Below, one piece after another: positions 7,160-8,892 of a stretch of 8,892 nucleotides of DNA. Positions within the stretch are counted from its first letter, which is position 1, and each line of letters starts with the position of its first letter. The position numbers and the translations under genes are program-made. The stretch spans positions 1 to 8,892 of the forward strand of contig CAYIRB010000044.1 of assembly GCA_964365765.1 (NCBI GenBank). The letters are read 5' to 3'. The notes under the pieces were generated by a model. That model saw only the letters and a list, made by a program, of their open reading frames with translations. It searched no databases and was not told where the DNA came from. This stretch comes from CALRGE01 sp964365765 (GTDB lineage Bacteria; Patescibacteriota; Gracilibacteria; UBA1369; 2-02-FULL-48-14).

Positions 7160-7249
7160 GAATTCAGAGAGAGAATTGCCGAGGTTTATTCAGATCACGT
7201 ATGGCTTTGAAAAAATGAATGAATCTCGGCAAATGCCTTCCTAAATTCC
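7159..7249 (+). repeat. Long imperfect inverted repeat / RNA hairpin between rpsA and rmuC
   Basis: All pairs share a single register (paired positions sum to 14408). GGAATT (7159-7164) pairs with AATTCC (7244-7249). Then come partial pairing (AG, GAG, A) across an 11-by-11 region, and a continuous 17-pair helix between 7176-7192 and 7216-7232. Overall 29 of 34 positions per arm pair, around a 23-base loop. Three of the pairs are G-U wobbles on the plus strand and would be A-C mismatches on the other strand, so the structure fits plus-strand RNA. It begins at the last base of the rpsA stop codon. There is no T run after it, so it is not a standard intrinsic terminator. It could be an RNA-processing or mRNA-stability element, a small RNA, or a small dispersed repeat. 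Confidence 0.7.
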
Positions 7250-7252
7250 GAA

Positions 7253-7280
7253 TTATCAATGAGCATCGGGTAATTATAAC
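7253..7280 (+). promoter_or_regulatory. Predicted rmuC promoter
   Basis: TATAAC (7275-7280) matches the -10 consensus at 5 of 6 positions, and TTATCA (7253-7258) matches -35 at 4 of 6 with a 16-base spacer. Initiation near 7287 would leave a leader of about 16 bases before the ATG at 7303, again without a Shine-Dalgarno sequence. It lies just after the long hairpin, so rmuC can be transcribed separately from rpsA. Confidence 0.45.
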
Positions 7281-7302
7281 ACCAACTTAATCATTCGTCA
7301 AC

Positions 7303-8415
7303 ATGCCGACCTCCGTTTTTGCGCTTGGTACAGCCATTATCGCCCTTGTCATCTTCTTGATTCTTTACATGAACAAGAAGTTTTCAGAAATGCAAAAACC
7401 TTCCGACGGCATGAACATGTTGTTGCAGACCATCGCCGATTTACGGCGCGACGTGGAAAACTCGCAGGGGAAAAACAGGCAGGAGTTGCAGAATCGATTG
7501 GATTCTTTAACCCTAATGCTTAAACAGCAACAAAGCGATTCGACCACGAAAATTCAGAAGCAATTCGAGCAAAGCGCGGTAATTATTAAGGACGTGACAA
7601 AAAATTTAACGGGGCTGCTCGAAACGAATAAACAGGTTTTGGGCTTCACCGAAAGCATGAAGAGTCTGGAAAGTATTTTAAAAAATCCAAAGCAGCGCGG
7701 GATTTTGGGCGAGTATTTCCTGGATACTCTGCTTGCCAACGTCTTCGCCCCCGAACAGTATAAAATGCAGTATAAGTTTGAAAACGGTGAAATTGTGGAT
7801 GCCGTGATTTTTTATAATGACACGATTATTCCAGTCGACGCCAAATTCTCACTGGAAAAGTATAATCTTATGACGGTTGAGGAGAACAAGGATAAACGCG
7901 AGGCCTTGGAGAGGGCTTTTAAGGCGGATGTAAAGAATAGAATTGACGAGACTTCGAAGTATATTCGACCTTCCGAAAATACAAGCGATTTCGCCTTCAT
8001 GTTTATACCGGCCGAAGGAGTTTATTACAGCCTTTTGGCGCAAGGCGTGGGGACTTTGGACGTGAACGTGCATCATCTGATGGAATACGCGTTCAGAAAG
8101 CATGTGATTATTGTTTCCCCTTCTTCGTTTTTCGCGTATCTGGAGACAGTTTTGCACGGCCTCAAGTCGCTTAAAATGGAAGAATCCCTAAAGGATGTTT
8201 TGAAAAACATTGATCAGCTCGGCCGCCACGTCGGGGCTTATGACGAATACATGCAAACTTTGGGGAAAAACCTGAGCACCACGGTTTCGACCTACAATAA
8301 AGCTTCGAAGGAGTTTAAAAAGATAGATAAGGATGTCTATAAAATCACCGCCGGTGAAAGTGGCGGGACTGTAGAGGCACTTGCTCTCGAAAAGCCAGCG
8401 GAAGAGGAGAATTAG
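7303..8415 (+). CDS. rmuC: DNA recombination protein RmuC
   Basis: A 370-residue RmuC family protein. Residues 5-23 form an N-terminal membrane anchor, about 36-125 a coiled-coil-like region rich in Gln, Asn and Lys, and about 126-290 the conserved RmuC domain. That domain starts with NPKQRGILGE (E137) and carries a PD-(D/E)xK-like nuclease signature: D166 in NGEIVDAVI, then D179-A-K181 in IPVDAKF. The family segment FMFIPAEGVYYSLL (232-245) and VSPSSFFAYLETV (271-283) follow. RmuC limits DNA inversions between short inverted repeats in E. coli and has been linked to restriction of foreign DNA; its biochemistry is predicted rather than settled here. At 370 residues it is shorter than the E. 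coli protein (about 475), mainly at the C-terminus, which ends in an acidic tail. The ATG at 7303 is chosen because it starts the membrane segment. infB begins 66 bases downstream. Confidence 0.95.
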   Translation: MPTSVFALGTAIIALVIFLILYMNKKFSEMQKPSDGMNMLLQTIADLRRDVENSQGKNRQELQNRLDSLTLMLKQQQSDSTTKIQKQFEQSAVIIKDVTKNLTGLLETNKQVLGFTESMKSLESILKNPKQRGILGEYFLDTLLANVFAPEQYKMQYKFENGEIVDAVIFYNDTIIPVDAKFSLEKYNLMTVEENKDKREALERAFKADVKNRIDETSKYIRPSENTSDFAFMFIPAEGVYYSLLAQGVGTLDVNVHHLMEYAFRKHVIIVSPSSFFAYLETVLHGLKSLKMEESLKDVLKNIDQLGRHVGAYDEYMQTLGKNLSTTVSTYNKASKEFKKIDKDVYKITAGESGGTVEALALEKPAEEEN

Positions 8416-8424
8416 AGCTTTTCC

Positions 8425-8453
8425 TTTACTTTAACCTTAATTTAACCTAAAAT
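8425..8453 (+). promoter_or_regulatory. Predicted infB promoter
   Basis: TTTACT (8425-8430) and TAAAAT (8448-8453) are separated by exactly 17 bases, matching the -35 at 4 of 6 and the -10 at 5 of 6 positions. Initiation near 8460 gives a leader of about 22 bases. The leader contains a minimal open frame, ATG ACA TTT TGA (8468-8479), ending 2 bases before the infB ATG; this is probably chance. Confidence 0.5.
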
Positions 8454-8481
8454 TCGGGGGCTTATTTATGACATTTTGAAA

Positions 8482-8892
8482 ATGGCGGTAACACATGCAA
8501 AATTGGCGTCGAAACTTGGATTTACCGATGGTGAACTGAAGAAAAAGGTGCACGAGGTCGGTTTTGATGTGGAGGACGAATACGACGATGAAACCGCGGG
8601 GCTTCTTCTGAGTGAATTATTGGGTAAAACCGATAAAAACGTTGCGGATGTCTATGAAGAACTATCCGAAGTGGAAAAGGAAAAAGAAATCGTCAAAAGC
8701 CAAAGAAAGCAAAAGGCCGGAAAAATCAGCAAAGGACCTAAAAAGGTCGTCAGGGAGGGTGTTGCGCTTAAGTCGAGCCAAACCGAAATACCCGAACATA
8801 TTTCCGTTAAAGAATTGGCGGAAAAAACCGGGCTCGGCGCGGCCTCCCTTATCGGAGCCTTGATGAAAAACGGCATTTTGGCGAATATCAAC
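8482..8892 (+). CDS. infB: Translation initiation factor IF-2, N-terminal part (runs off the window)
   Basis: An open frame of 137 codons from ATG 8482 to the window edge without a stop. IF-2 is the GTPase that brings initiator tRNA to the 30S subunit and promotes subunit joining. Residues 107-137 match the IF2_N domain: ISVKELAEKTG, GAASLIGALMKNGILANIN. Residues 1-50 (HAKLASKLGFTDGELKKKVHEVGF) look like a second, more divergent copy of the same helical fold, as expected for the IF-2 N-terminus. Between them is a charged Lys/Glu-rich linker (about 58-100). The GTPase domain with its G1-G4 motifs must lie beyond 8892 and is not seen, so the call rests on the N-terminal domain alone. The ATG at 8482 starts the conserved module directly; no Shine-Dalgarno precedes it. 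It lies 66 bases after rmuC and has its own likely promoter. Confidence 0.87.
   Translation, partial: MAVTHAKLASKLGFTDGELKKKVHEVGFDVEDEYDDETAGLLLSELLGKTDKNVADVYEELSEVEKEKEIVKSQRKQKAGKISKGPKKVVREGVALKSSQTEIPEHISVKELAEKTGLGAASLIGALMKNGILANIN

Noticed and set aside
7176..7232. Intrinsic terminator after rpsA
   Set aside because: The stem is strong, but neither strand has a T run directly after it, so it was kept as an unexplained hairpin.
8468..8479. Leader peptide ATG ACA TTT TGA ahead of infB
   Set aside because: Three codons without a ribosome binding site; a chance occurrence cannot be excluded and nothing else supports it.
8612..8863. An 83-codon plus-strand open frame, Lys/Arg/Ser-rich
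   Set aside because: It is out of frame within the infB coding sequence that runs from 8482 to the window end; its composition is that of a shifted Lys/Glu-rich linker.
8652..8891. A 79-codon minus-strand open frame opposite infB
   Set aside because: Antisense shadow of the IF-2 N-terminal region, with no domain pattern or promoter.
1..8892. CRISPR array, insertion sequence, prophage or attachment site
   Set aside because: No regularly spaced repeats, transposase or integrase frames, or duplication of the tRNA end were seen.

Overview
The window is a compact, gene-dense bacterial chromosome segment of about 8.9 kb. It carries seven protein genes and one tRNA, with no mobile element, CRISPR array or phage gene that I can see. 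On the minus strand at the left edge are a CPBP-family membrane protease gene and, 16 bases after its stop, a tRNA-Arg(UCU) gene cut by the window edge. From 888 onward everything is on the plus strand: ruvB, a lipoprotein gene starting 5 bases after it, clpC, rpsA (four-domain ribosomal protein S1), rmuC, and the 5' part of infB, which runs off the right edge.

Organism: I infer, with moderate confidence, a lineage such as the candidate phyla radiation (Patescibacteria). The grounds are a shortened S1, divergent versions of otherwise very conserved bacterial proteins, small intergenic gaps, and the lack of any recognisable Shine-Dalgarno sequence ahead of any of the seven start codons. The code looks standard: no frame needs UGA to be read, and the six complete genes end in TAA (four) or TAG (two). 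No phylum can be named from this window alone.

Layout and roles: 825-887 is a divergent spacer between the CPBP/tRNA unit and the ruvB-lipoprotein unit. clpC, rpsA, rmuC and infB are each preceded by a plausible sigma70-like -10 element, usually 20-30 bases before the start codon, which implies short leaders without a ribosome binding site. The genes cover recombination and DNA maintenance (ruvB, rmuC), protein quality control (clpC, whose product carries an IGF loop for docking to ClpP), translation (rpsA, infB, tRNA-Arg) and the envelope (lipoprotein, CPBP protease).

Most gene content is housekeeping. The least explained signal is a long imperfect hairpin, 7159-7249, that begins in the rpsA stop codon and pairs at 29 of 34 positions per arm as plus-strand RNA. 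Other points of interest are a tandem PsbP-like lipoprotein cotranscribed with ruvB, an altered sensor-1 stretch in RuvB, an enlarged linker and basic tail in ClpC, a repeat cluster overlapping the likely rpsA promoter, and the absence of ribosome binding sites. I did not find a clear new multi-gene system.
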